Source: DASVFB01 sp963766345 | Lineage (GTDB): Bacteria; Actinomycetota; Thermoleophilia; Gaiellales; Gaiellaceae | DNA length: 64,000 bases | Assembly: GCA_963766345.1 (NCBI GenBank) | Contig: CAVXZL010000008.1 | Span: 620,001-684,000 of the forward strand | Direction: 5' to 3' | Part shown: positions 34,677 to 43,080 of the stretch, one piece after another | How the letters are laid out: every line of letters starts with the position of its first letter | How positions within the stretch are numbered: position 1 is the first letter of the stretch | Notes under the pieces: model-generated | The model's database searches: none | The model's input: the letters and a program-made list of their open reading frames with translations, nothing else | Told to the model about the DNA's origin: nothing | Position numbers and translations under genes: made by a program

Positions 34677-35883
34677 CCAAGCCCTGCGCGCGCCGGGACT
34701 CGGCGTGATCGCGGAGTTCAAGCGGCGCTCGCCGTCGGCGGGAGACCTGCGCCCGGGCGGCGACCCGATGGAGCTGACCGTCGCCTTCTCGCGCGCCGGC
34801 GCGTCGGCGGTCTCGGTGCTCGTGGACGAGCGCTTCGGCGGCTCGCTCGCGGATCTCAAGGCCGCGCGTACGGTCGCGCCCGACACGCCGCTGCTCGCGA
34901 AGGGCTTCTTCCGCGAGGAGCTGCAATTGCTACAGCTCAAGCTCGCCGGCGCGGACGCTGCGCTGCTCCTCCTGCGCGACCTCGACGACGAGCGCATGCG
35001 CGCGTTGATGGCCTACGCGACCGAGCTGCGACTCGAGACGCTCGTCGAGGCGCACGACGCGGCGGAGCTCGAACGCGCCGTCGCGCTCAACGCGCCTGTG
35101 ATCGGCGTCAACGCGCGCGACCTCTCGACGTTCAGGATCGACCGCCGTGCGCAGCTCGACCTCGTCGCGAGTGCTCCACGCGATCGCGTCGTCATCGCCG
35201 AGTCGGGGATCGAGTCGCGCGCGCAGGGCGCCGCGGCGGAGCTCGCCGGCGCGGACGCCGTGCTCGTCGGCAGCGCGCTCATGCGCGCGAAGGAGCCGGC
35301 CGCGAAGCTGCGCGAGCTGCTCGCACGCCCGCTCGTCAAGGTGTGCGGCCTGACGCGCGAGGAGGACCTTGCGGTCGCCGTGGACGCGGGCGCCGACCTC
35401 GCGGGCTTCATCCTCGCGAAGGAGAGCCCGCGTCGCGCGAAGCGCGTCCTCGACGTTCCGGACACGATGCTGTCGGTCGCGGTCTTCGTCGAGGACGTCG
35501 AGGACGCGGGCGCCGATCTCGTGCAGTGGTATGCGCGCGAGAACGGTCACCGCGCGCGCGACGGTGTGCTCTTTCGCGACGGCGACCGTGTTGCGACGGT
35601 GGTCGATCTTCCGTGGCAGCAGGACGATCCGTCGCACCTCGAGCGCGCTCGTGCCGCCGAGGGACGCGTGATGCTCGCGGGCGGCCTTGCCGCGGACAAC
35701 GTGCGCGAGGCGATCGACGCGGTGCAGCCGTGGGCGGTCGATGCGAGCTCACGGCTCGAGCTCAAGCCCGGCGTGAAGGATCACGACGCGGTGCGCGCAT
35801 TCGTCGAGGCGGCGCAATGGCGCGTCCCTGGCGTTCCTGAGGTGCCGCTGGGGGCGCGCGGCCGGAGGGCACAGTATGAGTAA
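34663..35883 (+). CDS. trpC: bifunctional indole-3-glycerol phosphate synthase / phosphoribosylanthranilate isomerase
   Basis: A 406-residue fusion in the order TrpC-TrpF. Residues 1 to about 222 are the synthase (VIAEFKRRSPSAGDLRPG with catalytic Lys, LLAKGFF, GVNARDLSTF, VVIAESGI). Residues from about 225 are the isomerase (VKVCGLTREEDLAVAVDAGADL, LAGGLAADNV, VDASSRLELKPGVKDHD). E. coli has the same fusion order. It carries out two consecutive steps before tryptophan synthase. A GGAGG motif near its end serves trpB. Confidence 0.93.
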   Translation: MGPFSQALRAPGLGVIAEFKRRSPSAGDLRPGGDPMELTVAFSRAGASAVSVLVDERFGGSLADLKAARTVAPDTPLLAKGFFREELQLLQLKLAGADAALLLLRDLDDERMRALMAYATELRLETLVEAHDAAELERAVALNAPVIGVNARDLSTFRIDRRAQLDLVASAPRDRVVIAESGIESRAQGAAAELAGADAVLVGSALMRAKEPAAKLRELLARPLVKVCGLTREEDLAVAVDAGADLAGFILAKESPRRAKRVLDVPDTMLSVAVFVEDVEDAGADLVQWYARENGHRARDGVLFRDGDRVATVVDLPWQQDDPSHLERARAAEGRVMLAGGLAADNVREAIDAVQPWAVDASSRLELKPGVKDHDAVRAFVEAAQWRVPGVPEVPLGARGRRAQYE

Positions 35884-37092
35884 TATGGGCCCGGAAGGCC
35901 GCGTGCCGCCAGCGGTGCCAGGCGGCGGCAGAGCCGGGCTCCGCCCGGCGGGAGCCGTCGCCGATCAGAGACGTCAGGGGACGTACGGCGAGTACGGAGG
36001 GCGCTACGTCCCGGAGACGCTGATCCCGGCGCTCGACGAGCTCGAGGCGGGCTGGCAGGCGGCCCTCGGCGACGCGGCGTTCGCGGCGGAGCTCGACGAG
36101 CTCGCACGCACGTACGCCGGACGGCCGACGCCACTCACGCGCGCGGAGCGCTTCGCGCCCGACAAGCGCCTCTATCTCAAGCGTGAGGACCTGCTTCATA
36201 CCGGCGCGCACAAGCTGAACAACGCACTCGGTCAGGCGGTGCTCGCGCGGCGGCTCGGCAAGCGGCGCATCGTCGCCGAGACCGGCGCCGGCCAGCACGG
36301 CGTCGCGACGGCGACGGTCTGCGCGCGCTTCGGCTTCGACTGCGTCGTCTACATGGGGAGCGAGGACATGCGGCGCCAGCGGCCGAACGTCGAGCGAATG
36401 GGGCTGCTCGGCGCCGAGGTGCGGCCAGTCGAGTTCGGCACGCGCACGCTGAAGGAGGCGACGAGCGAGGCGATCCGCGACTGGATCACGAACGTCGAGA
36501 CGACGCATTACCTGATCGGCTCGGCGGTCGGACCGCATCCGTATCCGGCGATCGTGCGCGAGCTCCAGGCGGTGATCGGCCGCGAGGCGCGCGCGCAGTT
36601 CCTCGACGCGGAAGAGCGGCTGCCGGAGGTCGTAGTCGCATGCGTCGGCGGCGGGTCGAACGCGATCGGGATGTTCGCCGGGTTCGTCGACGACGAGGAC
36701 GTGCGGCTGCTCGGCGTCGAGGCGTCGGGCGCAGCGTCGCTGGGGTCAGGTCGCGCGGGCGTCTGCACGGCGCGCGTTCGTCGATCCTCGCGGACGCTGA
36801 CGGGCAGATCCTCGACGCGCACTCGATCTCGGCGGGCCTCGACTACCCGGGTGTCGGGCCGGAGCACGCGGCGCTGCGCGACAGCGGTCGTGCGCAGTAC
36901 GTCGGCGCGAGCGACGACGAGGCGCTCGCGGCGTTCCGAGCGCTGACGCGCACCGAGGGGATCATCCCCGCGCTCGAGCCGGCGCACGCGCTCGCGCGGG
37001 CGCGCGAGCTCGACGAGACGCATGTGCTCGTGTGTCTCAGCGGCCGCGGCGACAAGGACCTCGAGGAGGTGCTCGCGCGTGGCGACGCATGA
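35876..37092 (+). CDS. trpB: tryptophan synthase beta chain, interrupted by a frameshift
   Basis: TrpB joins indole and serine with PLP. Frame one covers GTYGEYGGRYVPETL, the PLP lysine in LLHTGAHKLNNALGQ, AETGAGQHGVATA and CVGGGSNAIG up to SLGSGRAGV. Frame two continues LHGARSSILADADGQI ... CLSGRGDKDLEEVL to the TGA at 37090. A single missing C at about 36761-36763 (GTCTGCAC where GTCCTGCAC is expected) restores a normal protein of about 405 residues. All other active-site segments are intact, so this may well be a sequence error. The N-terminus has an extra Gly/Pro/Arg-rich stretch of about 35 residues. Confidence 0.92.
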
Positions 37093-37990
37093 GTTCGAGC
37101 CGACCGTGTTCCACATCACGCTCGGCTCGCACGAGCCCGTGCTGCGCATCGCGAGCGGCGACACCGTCCGGACCTGGTGCGTCGACTCGAGCGGCTACGA
37201 CCGCGACGGCAACGACATCACCGAAGGCGGCAATCCGCAGACGGGGCCGTTCTTCGTCGAGGGCGCGGAGCCGGGCGACACGCTCGCCGTTCGTCTCGAG
37301 CGGATCGAGCCGAACCGTACGCGCGGCCTCAGCGGCCAGGTGGTCGCGTTGAACGTCGTCGACCCGTGGCTGGCTGCGGAGCTTCCGGAGGGCACCGGCC
37401 CGGACTGGTGGACGCTCGACCTCGAGCGGCGAACCGCACGGCTGGACGACCCGCCGCAGGGACTCGAGACGCTCGGCGAGCTGCCGCTCGACCCGATGCT
37501 CGGCTGCTTCGGCGTCGCGCCGGCGCGCGGGCAGGCGATCTCGACTGCGACGTCGGGCGAGCACGGCGGCAACATGGACTACCGCGGCTTCCGCGCCGGC
37601 GTCACCGTGTACTTCCCCGTCTTCGTCGAAGGTGCGCTGTTCTTCGTCGGCGATGCGCATGCGCTGCAGGGCGACGGCGAGATCGTCGGGACCGGCATCG
37701 AGGTATCCGCGGACGTCGAGTTCACGGTGGAGGTGCTGAGGGGCAAGCGCAGCTCGTGGCCGCGCGGCGAAAACGACGAGTTCGTGCTGGCCGTCGGGAA
37801 CGCGCGGCCGCTCGACCAGGCGCTCCAGCACGCGACGACGGAGCTGATGCGCATGCTCGCCGACGACCACGGGCTCGACTTTCGCGCATCGTCCGCGCTC
37901 CTCGGGCAGTGCATCCGCTACGAGATCGGCAACGTGTTCGATCCCGCGTACACCGTGGTCGCGAAGGTGGCGAAGGACTTGCTGCCGTGA
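37079..37990 (+). CDS. acetamidase/formamidase family protein
   Basis: A 303-residue member of the FmdA/AmdA family, zinc amidases acting on small amides. Typical segments are VRTWCVDSSGYDRDG, GPFFVEGAEPGDTLAV, SGEHGGNMDYR and GDAHALQGDGEIVGTGIEV. GTG 37079 has GAGGAGG about nine bases upstream and overlaps trpB by 14 bases, so it is a genuine member of the trp transcription unit. The physiological amide is unknown. Confidence 0.9.
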   Translation: MATHEFEPTVFHITLGSHEPVLRIASGDTVRTWCVDSSGYDRDGNDITEGGNPQTGPFFVEGAEPGDTLAVRLERIEPNRTRGLSGQVVALNVVDPWLAAELPEGTGPDWWTLDLERRTARLDDPPQGLETLGELPLDPMLGCFGVAPARGQAISTATSGEHGGNMDYRGFRAGVTVYFPVFVEGALFFVGDAHALQGDGEIVGTGIEVSADVEFTVEVLRGKRSSWPRGENDEFVLAVGNARPLDQALQHATTELMRMLADDHGLDFRASSALLGQCIRYEIGNVFDPAYTVVAKVAKDLLP

Positions 37991-38565
37991 GTCGCTCGAA
38001 CCCGGCCGCGGCGCAGATGTCGACGTATGCGTTCCCCGTCGAGCTGCGCGTCGACGAGCTGCTCGTGCGTCTTCCGGTCGAGGCGGACGTGGACGCGATC
38101 GCGCCGGCGTTTCGCGATCCGTCGATCGGCGGCGAAGCGGGCCTGCCGCCGTGGGACGCCGAGACGCTGCGAACGGTGATGCGCGAGCAGCTGCCGGAGA
38201 TGATGGCGCGCGGGCTGATGTCCCCCTACGTGATCGTCGACGCCGGGACGACGCGGGCGCTCGGCGGCCTGACGATCCACCATTTCGACCCGCTGCGCGA
38301 CGCGATCGAGCTCGGCTACTGGCTGCTGCTGGAGGCGCGCGGGCGCGGCGTCGCGACGCGGTGCGTGAATGCGGCGGCCGAGCACGCGTTCGCGAACGGG
38401 ATCGACCGCGTCGAAGCGCACGTGCGAGTCGGAAACGTCGCGTCGGAGCGCGTGCTCGAGCGGGCGCGCTTCTCCCGCGAGGGCGTGAAGCGCCGCTACC
38501 TCCGCCGTGGCGGCGAGGAGGCGAAGTCCGACGCCACGCTGTTCGCGCGCCTCGCAGATGACTGA
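37987..38565 (+). CDS. GNAT family N-acetyltransferase
   Basis: A 192-residue RimJ/RimL-like GNAT protein. The acetyl-CoA loop region reads IELGYWLLLEARGRGVATRCV, followed by VEAHVRVGNVASERVLERARF, both typical for the family. The acceptor is unknown; family members acetylate ribosomal proteins, amino acids or antibiotics. GTG 37987 overlaps the previous stop as GTGA; an ATG at 38017 in the same frame is an alternative. It is the last gene before a REP-like palindrome. Confidence 0.9.
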   Translation: MSRSNPAAAQMSTYAFPVELRVDELLVRLPVEADVDAIAPAFRDPSIGGEAGLPPWDAETLRTVMREQLPEMMARGLMSPYVIVDAGTTRALGGLTIHHFDPLRDAIELGYWLLLEARGRGVATRCVNAAAEHAFANGIDRVEAHVRVGNVASERVLERARFSREGVKRRYLRRGGEEAKSDATLFARLADD

Positions 38566-38607
38566 GCCGGCCAAGCCCACATCGGCGGTGTCCGCTGCGT
38601 CTCCGCT

Positions 38608-38648
38608 GGTGGCAGCCACCGTGACGGTGATGTGACGAAACTGTGCCG
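38608..38648 (+). repeat. REP-like palindromic element, copy 5
   Basis: A perfect GGTGGC-A-GCCACC (38608-38620) followed by GTGACGG, GTGACGA and CTGTGCCG. It lies in the 186-base gap that separates the GNAT gene from trpA. A partial relative (CAGCCACCGT) occurs at 38712. Confidence 0.8.
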
Positions 38649-38751
38649 CGAATCAGCGTTTCCGCTCTACGACACGAAACGGCGCTCGTCCGCTACGGGC
38701 CCGCCGGGTATCAGCCACCGTTAGGAAAGTGAGACGTACCGTCCACAGCCG

Positions 38752-39450
38752 GTGAAAAAGGCGCTGTCCATTTACCTCATGTGCGGGCCCGAGACGCCCG
38801 CGCTCGCCGAGGCGGCCGTCGACGGCGGCGCCGACCTGCTCGAGCTCGGGTTTCCGTTCTCCGACCCGCTCGCGGACGGGCCCGTCGTCCGCCGCGCCGG
38901 CGAACGGGCGCTCGCACGAGGGATGCGCACGCCCGCGTGCCTCGACGTGCTGCGCGAGAGCCGGGCCCTCGTCGACGTGCCGCTCATTCCGATGACCTAC
39001 GCGTCGATCCTCGAGGCGTACGGCTGGGAGCGCTTCGCCGGCGACGCACACGACGCCGGCGCGACGAGCCTCATCGTCGCCGACCTTCCCGCAGGCGAGC
39101 GACCCGGGCTCGCGCGCGTCCAACTCGTCGCGCCCACCTCCACGGACGAGCGGCTGCGCCTCGCCGGAGCGCAGACGGACGGCTGGCTCTACCTCGTCAC
39201 CGTCACCGGAACGACCGGCGGCCGCGACGGCGTCTCCCCCGCGCTCGCCGGCCTCGCCGAGCGTGCGCGCGCGGCGACGGACAAGCCGCTCTACGCAGGC
39301 TTCGGCATCTCGACGCCGGAGCAGGCGCGCGCCGCGGCCGATCTCGCCGACGGCGTCGTCGTCGGCTCGCGCGCCGTCGAGGTCGCCGAGGAGGGCCCGG
39401 ACGCCCTGCGCAGCTACGTCCGGAGCCTCCGCGAGTCGATCGATCGGTAG
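38752..39450 (+). CDS. trpA: tryptophan synthase alpha chain
   Basis: A 232-residue TrpA, which cleaves indole-3-glycerol phosphate to indole. The catalytic Glu and Asp are present in ADLLELGFPFSDPLADGPVV, with YLVTVTGTTGGRDG, YAGFGIST and DGVVVGSRAV following. GTG 38752 is the only start available because an in-frame TAG lies at 38722. The protein therefore lacks the usual N-terminal helix and is about 30 residues shorter than typical TrpA. It stands apart from the rest of the operon, behind a REP-like element. Confidence 0.93.
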   Translation: MKKALSIYLMCGPETPALAEAAVDGGADLLELGFPFSDPLADGPVVRRAGERALARGMRTPACLDVLRESRALVDVPLIPMTYASILEAYGWERFAGDAHDAGATSLIVADLPAGERPGLARVQLVAPTSTDERLRLAGAQTDGWLYLVTVTGTTGGRDGVSPALAGLAERARAATDKPLYAGFGISTPEQARAAADLADGVVVGSRAVEVAEEGPDALRSYVRSLRESIDR

Positions 39451-39459
39451 AGTGGAGCG

Positions 39460-39484
39460 AAGACGCGGCGACGGCCGCGTCTTT
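39460..39484 (+). terminator. terminator after trpA
   Basis: AAGACGCGGC-GACG-GCCGCGTCTT is a perfect 10 bp stem (39460-39483) followed by a short T tract. It lies nine bases after the trpA stop and 28 bases before the first ABC exporter gene. Confidence 0.7.
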
Positions 39485-39511
39485 CGTGCGTCCACGGACA
39501 GGGGAGCCTGC

Positions 39512-41272
39512 TTGAACGTCGACCCGCCAGATCTCGGCTTCGTCGCGACGGCCGTCCGCCTCCTCCACGTCTGGAAGGAGCAATGGCGCCTGGTCCTCCT
39601 CGGGCTCTTCTGCGCGCTGCTGACGACCGGGCTCTCGCTGACGATCGCGATCCTCATCCGTCACGCGATCGACAACTCGATCGCGCCGGTGAACGGCGAC
39701 CGGCAGCGGCTCTGGCCGTACATCCTGATCGTCGTCGTCCTCTCGGCGCTCCGCTTCGGGACGAACTTCACGCGGCGCTATGCGACCGCCCGCGTCGGCA
39801 TTCGCGTCGAGGCGCGGATGCGCGAGCTGCTCTACCAGGCGTACCTGCGCTTCCCGCGCGCGTTCTACGACCAGCACGCGACCGGGCAGGTCGTCTCGCG
39901 CGCGACGAACGACCTCTACCCGATCCGCTACTTCATCGGCTGGGGCATGGTGCAGGGAGCGCAGTCCTCGATGATGATCATCGGCGTCGCGGCGGTCCTC
40001 ATGCTCGTGAACCTCAAGCTGGCGTTCTACGCGCTCGTCGCGATGCCGCTCGTCGGCCTGCTCACGTGGTGGTTCGCCGTGCAGGTCATGCCCGTGTCGC
40101 GCCGCGTGCAGCAGTTGAAGGCCGACGTGACCGAGGCCGCGGACGAGGCGGTCGTCGGAATCGAGATGGTGCAGGCGTTCGGCCGCGAGGACGACGTGCG
40201 CGCGCGCTTCGGCGACAAGGCGCGCGCCGTCCGCGACGGCGTGCTGCAACAGGCTCGCATCGAGGGCAACTTCCTCCCCGGCCTGCTCTTCCTGCCGACC
40301 GTCTCGATCGGGATCGTCCTCTGGTTCGGCGGCCGCAACGTCATCCACGAGAGCCTGACGATCGGGGAGTTCTTCCTCTTCTACTCGCTGCTGCTCCAGC
40401 TCGTCTGGCCGCTCGAGGCGCTCGGCTGGATCATCAACCTCGGCCAGCGCGCACTCGCGTCCGCGTCGCGCAGCTTCGCCTGGCTCGAGCACATCGAGAG
40501 CATCCCGGAGCCCGCGAAGCCGCGCTCGCTCCCGGAGGGACCGCTCGACGTGCGCTTCGAGGACGTCCACTTCTCGTACGGCACGGGATCGGAGGTGCTG
40601 AGCGGTGTCGACACGGCCGTCCGCGAAGGCGAGATCGTCGCGGTCTGCGGGCCGACCGGCGCCGGCAAGACCACGCTCATGAACCTGCTTCCGCGGTTCT
40701 ACGACCCGACGCAGGGGCGCGTGCTCATCGGTGGAGTCGACGCGCGCGACGTCGAGCTCGCCGAGCTCAGGTCGGCCGTCGCGATCGTGACGCAGCGGCC
40801 GGTTCTCTTCTCGATCCCGTTGCGGGACAACCTCACCGCCGGCGCCGACGTGCGCTGGCAGGAGGTGCTCGAAGCGTGCGAGGCGGCCGGAGTCTCGGAG
40901 TTCGCCGACGACCTGCCCGACGGCTACGACACGCTGATCGGCGAGCGCGGCGTGAACCTCTCCGGCGGCCAGCGCCAGCGCGTCGCGCTCGCAAGAGCGC
41001 TCATCGCAGGCGCGCGGATCATCGTGCTCGACGATCCGCTGTCGGCCGTCGACACGGAGACCGAGCGGCTGCTCGTGGACGCGCTGCGGCCCGCGGTCGC
41101 AGGCCTGACCGTCCTCGTCGCGGCGCAGCGCCTCTCGACCGTGCAGGTCGCCGACCGCGCGGTCGTCCTCGTCGACGGCGTCGTGACCGAGGAAGGCACC
41201 TCGGCGGAGCTCCTCGCGCTCGACGGCTACTTCAAGCGACTCTTCGGAGACGAGCTCCTTGCAGCCGCGTAG
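39512..41272 (+). CDS. ABC transporter, exporter half with degenerate ATP site residues
   Basis: A 586-residue fused membrane-ATPase half transporter. Six membrane segments precede the nucleotide domain with Walker A GPTGAGKTT, signature LSGGQRQR and Walker B IIVLDDPLSAVD. The residue after Walker B is Asp instead of the catalytic Glu, and the switch His is Gln (VLVAAQRLSTV). Such changes mark the non-hydrolysing site of heterodimeric exporters. Start TTG 39512 has AGGGGAG at the right distance. It overlaps its partner gene by 14 bases. Substrate unknown; drug or lipid export is typical. Confidence 0.92.
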   Translation: MNVDPPDLGFVATAVRLLHVWKEQWRLVLLGLFCALLTTGLSLTIAILIRHAIDNSIAPVNGDRQRLWPYILIVVVLSALRFGTNFTRRYATARVGIRVEARMRELLYQAYLRFPRAFYDQHATGQVVSRATNDLYPIRYFIGWGMVQGAQSSMMIIGVAAVLMLVNLKLAFYALVAMPLVGLLTWWFAVQVMPVSRRVQQLKADVTEAADEAVVGIEMVQAFGREDDVRARFGDKARAVRDGVLQQARIEGNFLPGLLFLPTVSIGIVLWFGGRNVIHESLTIGEFFLFYSLLLQLVWPLEALGWIINLGQRALASASRSFAWLEHIESIPEPAKPRSLPEGPLDVRFEDVHFSYGTGSEVLSGVDTAVREGEIVAVCGPTGAGKTTLMNLLPRFYDPTQGRVLIGGVDARDVELAELRSAVAIVTQRPVLFSIPLRDNLTAGADVRWQEVLEACEAAGVSEFADDLPDGYDTLIGERGVNLSGGQRQRVALARALIAGARIIVLDDPLSAVDTETERLLVDALRPAVAGLTVLVAAQRLSTVQVADRAVVLVDGVVTEEGTSAELLALDGYFKRLFGDELLAAA

Positions 41273-43022
41273 CTACACGGGGCTCAGCCGCCTCGCGCGC
41301 TACCTGCCGGGCCAGTACCGGCGCGTCGCGTTCCTGTCGCTGATCGCGATGCTCGGCGCCGCCGGGCCGGTGATCGGCCTGCTGCTCGTGCAGGACGCGA
41401 TCGACAACGGCATGAAGCAGGGCGACACCGGCCGCCTGACCCGCGACGTCTTCATCTACCTCGGCGTCAACGCCGCCGCGTGGGTGCTCACGAGTGCCAT
41501 GATTCGCGGGCTCGCGCGCGTCGGGCAAGGCGTCGTGCTCGCGCTGCGCGAGCACCTCTTCGAGCACCTCACCTCACTCTCGCTGCGCTACTTCTCGGAG
41601 CAGCGAGCGGGCTGGATCATCGCGCGGCTGACGTCGGACGTCGACGCGGTCTCCGACGTCCTCTCGCAGGGGCTGACGACCCTCGTGGCGAACTCGCTGA
41701 CGCTCGTCGCCGCCGTGATCGGCCTCTTTATCCTCGACTGGCGCCTCGGGCTCGTCGCGCTCGTGATTCTGCCGCCGACTCTCGTCCTGACGCGGTGGTT
41801 CCAGGTGCGCTCGCACGCCGCGTTCCTCGAGGTGCGGAACACGATCTCCGCGATGACCGCGCAGATCGCCGAGTCGGTCGCCGGCATGGCCGTGATCCAG
41901 GCGTTCAACCGCGAGCGCTCGTTCCAGCGCGAGTTCGACGAGGCGAACACCGCGAACCTGCGGACGAACCAGGCAGCGCAGTACCTCAACTCGCTCTTCT
42001 TCCCGGCGATCGAGTTCTTCGGGATCGTCGCGATCGCGTCGGTCTTGCTCGTCGGCGGCCGCCTGCACGACGAGGGGACGCTCTCCGTCGGCACGCTGAT
42101 CTCCGCGATCTTCCTGCTCAACCTCGTCTTTCAGCCTCTGCAGGAGCTGTCGGACCTCTATGGCCAGGTGCAGTCTGCGGGCGCGGCGATGGAGAAGGTC
42201 AGCTCCGTCCTCGACACCGACGCCGAGATCCAGGACGCACCGAACGCGCGTCATCTCGACGCCGTCGAGGGCAAGCTCGACCTCGAGGAGATCTGGTTCG
42301 CGTACGGCAAGGAGCCGGTGATCCGCGGCGTCGACCTGCACATCCCCGCCGGCGCGTGCATCGCGCTCGTCGGCCACACCGGTCACGGCAAGTCGACGCT
42401 CGCGAAGCTCGTCGGCCGCTTCTACGACCCCGACGGCGGCACGATCCGCGTCGACGGCGTCGACCTGCGCGAGATCGAGCTTCGCTCGTACCGGCGGCGG
42501 CTCGGCGTCGTCCTCCAGGACCCGTTCCTCTTCGCCGGGACGATCGCCGACAACATCCGCTTCGCACGCCCCGCCGCGACCGACGAGGAGGTGCGCGAGA
42601 CCGCCGCGGCGATCGGCATCGACCGCGTCGCCGCGCGCTTCGACGAGGGTCTCGGCCACCTCGTGCGCGAGGGAGGCGCCGGCCTCTCGGCGGGCGAGCG
42701 GCAGCTGATCTCGATCGCGCGCGCGCTCCTCGCCGATCCGCGCATCCTCATCCTGGACGAGGCGACGTCGAACATCGACCGGCCGACCGAGGTCCTCATC
42801 GAGAAGGCCCTCGACCGGCTCCTGCACGGCCGCACCTCGATCATCATCGCGCACCGCCTAGCGACCGTCCGCCGCGCCGACGAGATCCTCGTCGTCGAGC
42901 ACGGCCGCATCGTCCAGCGTGGCACCGAGCGCGAGCTGCTTGCCGAGGACGGCCCGTTCCGCCGCCTCGCCCGAGACCTCCGCGGGCCCGTGATCGCTTC
43001 GGAGCTTGCAAGAAATCCGTAG
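41259..43022 (+). CDS. ABC transporter, exporter half with canonical ATP site residues
   Basis: A 587-residue partner of the preceding exporter half. Walker A is GHTGHGKST, the signature is the variant LSAGERQL, Walker B with catalytic Glu is ILILDEATSNID, and the switch His is intact (IIIAHRLATV). The signature variant here and the changed residues in the partner fit one active and one degenerate ATP site. TTG 41259 is the start; translation is coupled to the first half. The pair should form a single inner-membrane exporter. Confidence 0.93.
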   Translation: MQPRSYTGLSRLARYLPGQYRRVAFLSLIAMLGAAGPVIGLLLVQDAIDNGMKQGDTGRLTRDVFIYLGVNAAAWVLTSAMIRGLARVGQGVVLALREHLFEHLTSLSLRYFSEQRAGWIIARLTSDVDAVSDVLSQGLTTLVANSLTLVAAVIGLFILDWRLGLVALVILPPTLVLTRWFQVRSHAAFLEVRNTISAMTAQIAESVAGMAVIQAFNRERSFQREFDEANTANLRTNQAAQYLNSLFFPAIEFFGIVAIASVLLVGGRLHDEGTLSVGTLISAIFLLNLVFQPLQELSDLYGQVQSAGAAMEKVSSVLDTDAEIQDAPNARHLDAVEGKLDLEEIWFAYGKEPVIRGVDLHIPAGACIALVGHTGHGKSTLAKLVGRFYDPDGGTIRVDGVDLREIELRSYRRRLGVVLQDPFLFAGTIADNIRFARPAATDEEVRETAAAIGIDRVAARFDEGLGHLVREGGAGLSAGERQLISIARALLADPRILILDEATSNIDRPTEVLIEKALDRLLHGRTSIIIAHRLATVRRADEILVVEHGRIVQRGTERELLAEDGPFRRLARDLRGPVIASELARNP

Positions 43023-43080
43023 CGCCGGCCGTCCTGTATAAGACTTCACGGGGTCGTCCGGACGACGTAAGGGGGAATCG

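Noticed and set aside
36755..36770. Programmed frameshift in trpB
   Set aside because: No slippery heptamer or stimulatory structure is evident, and the break is a simple missing C between intact conserved segments.
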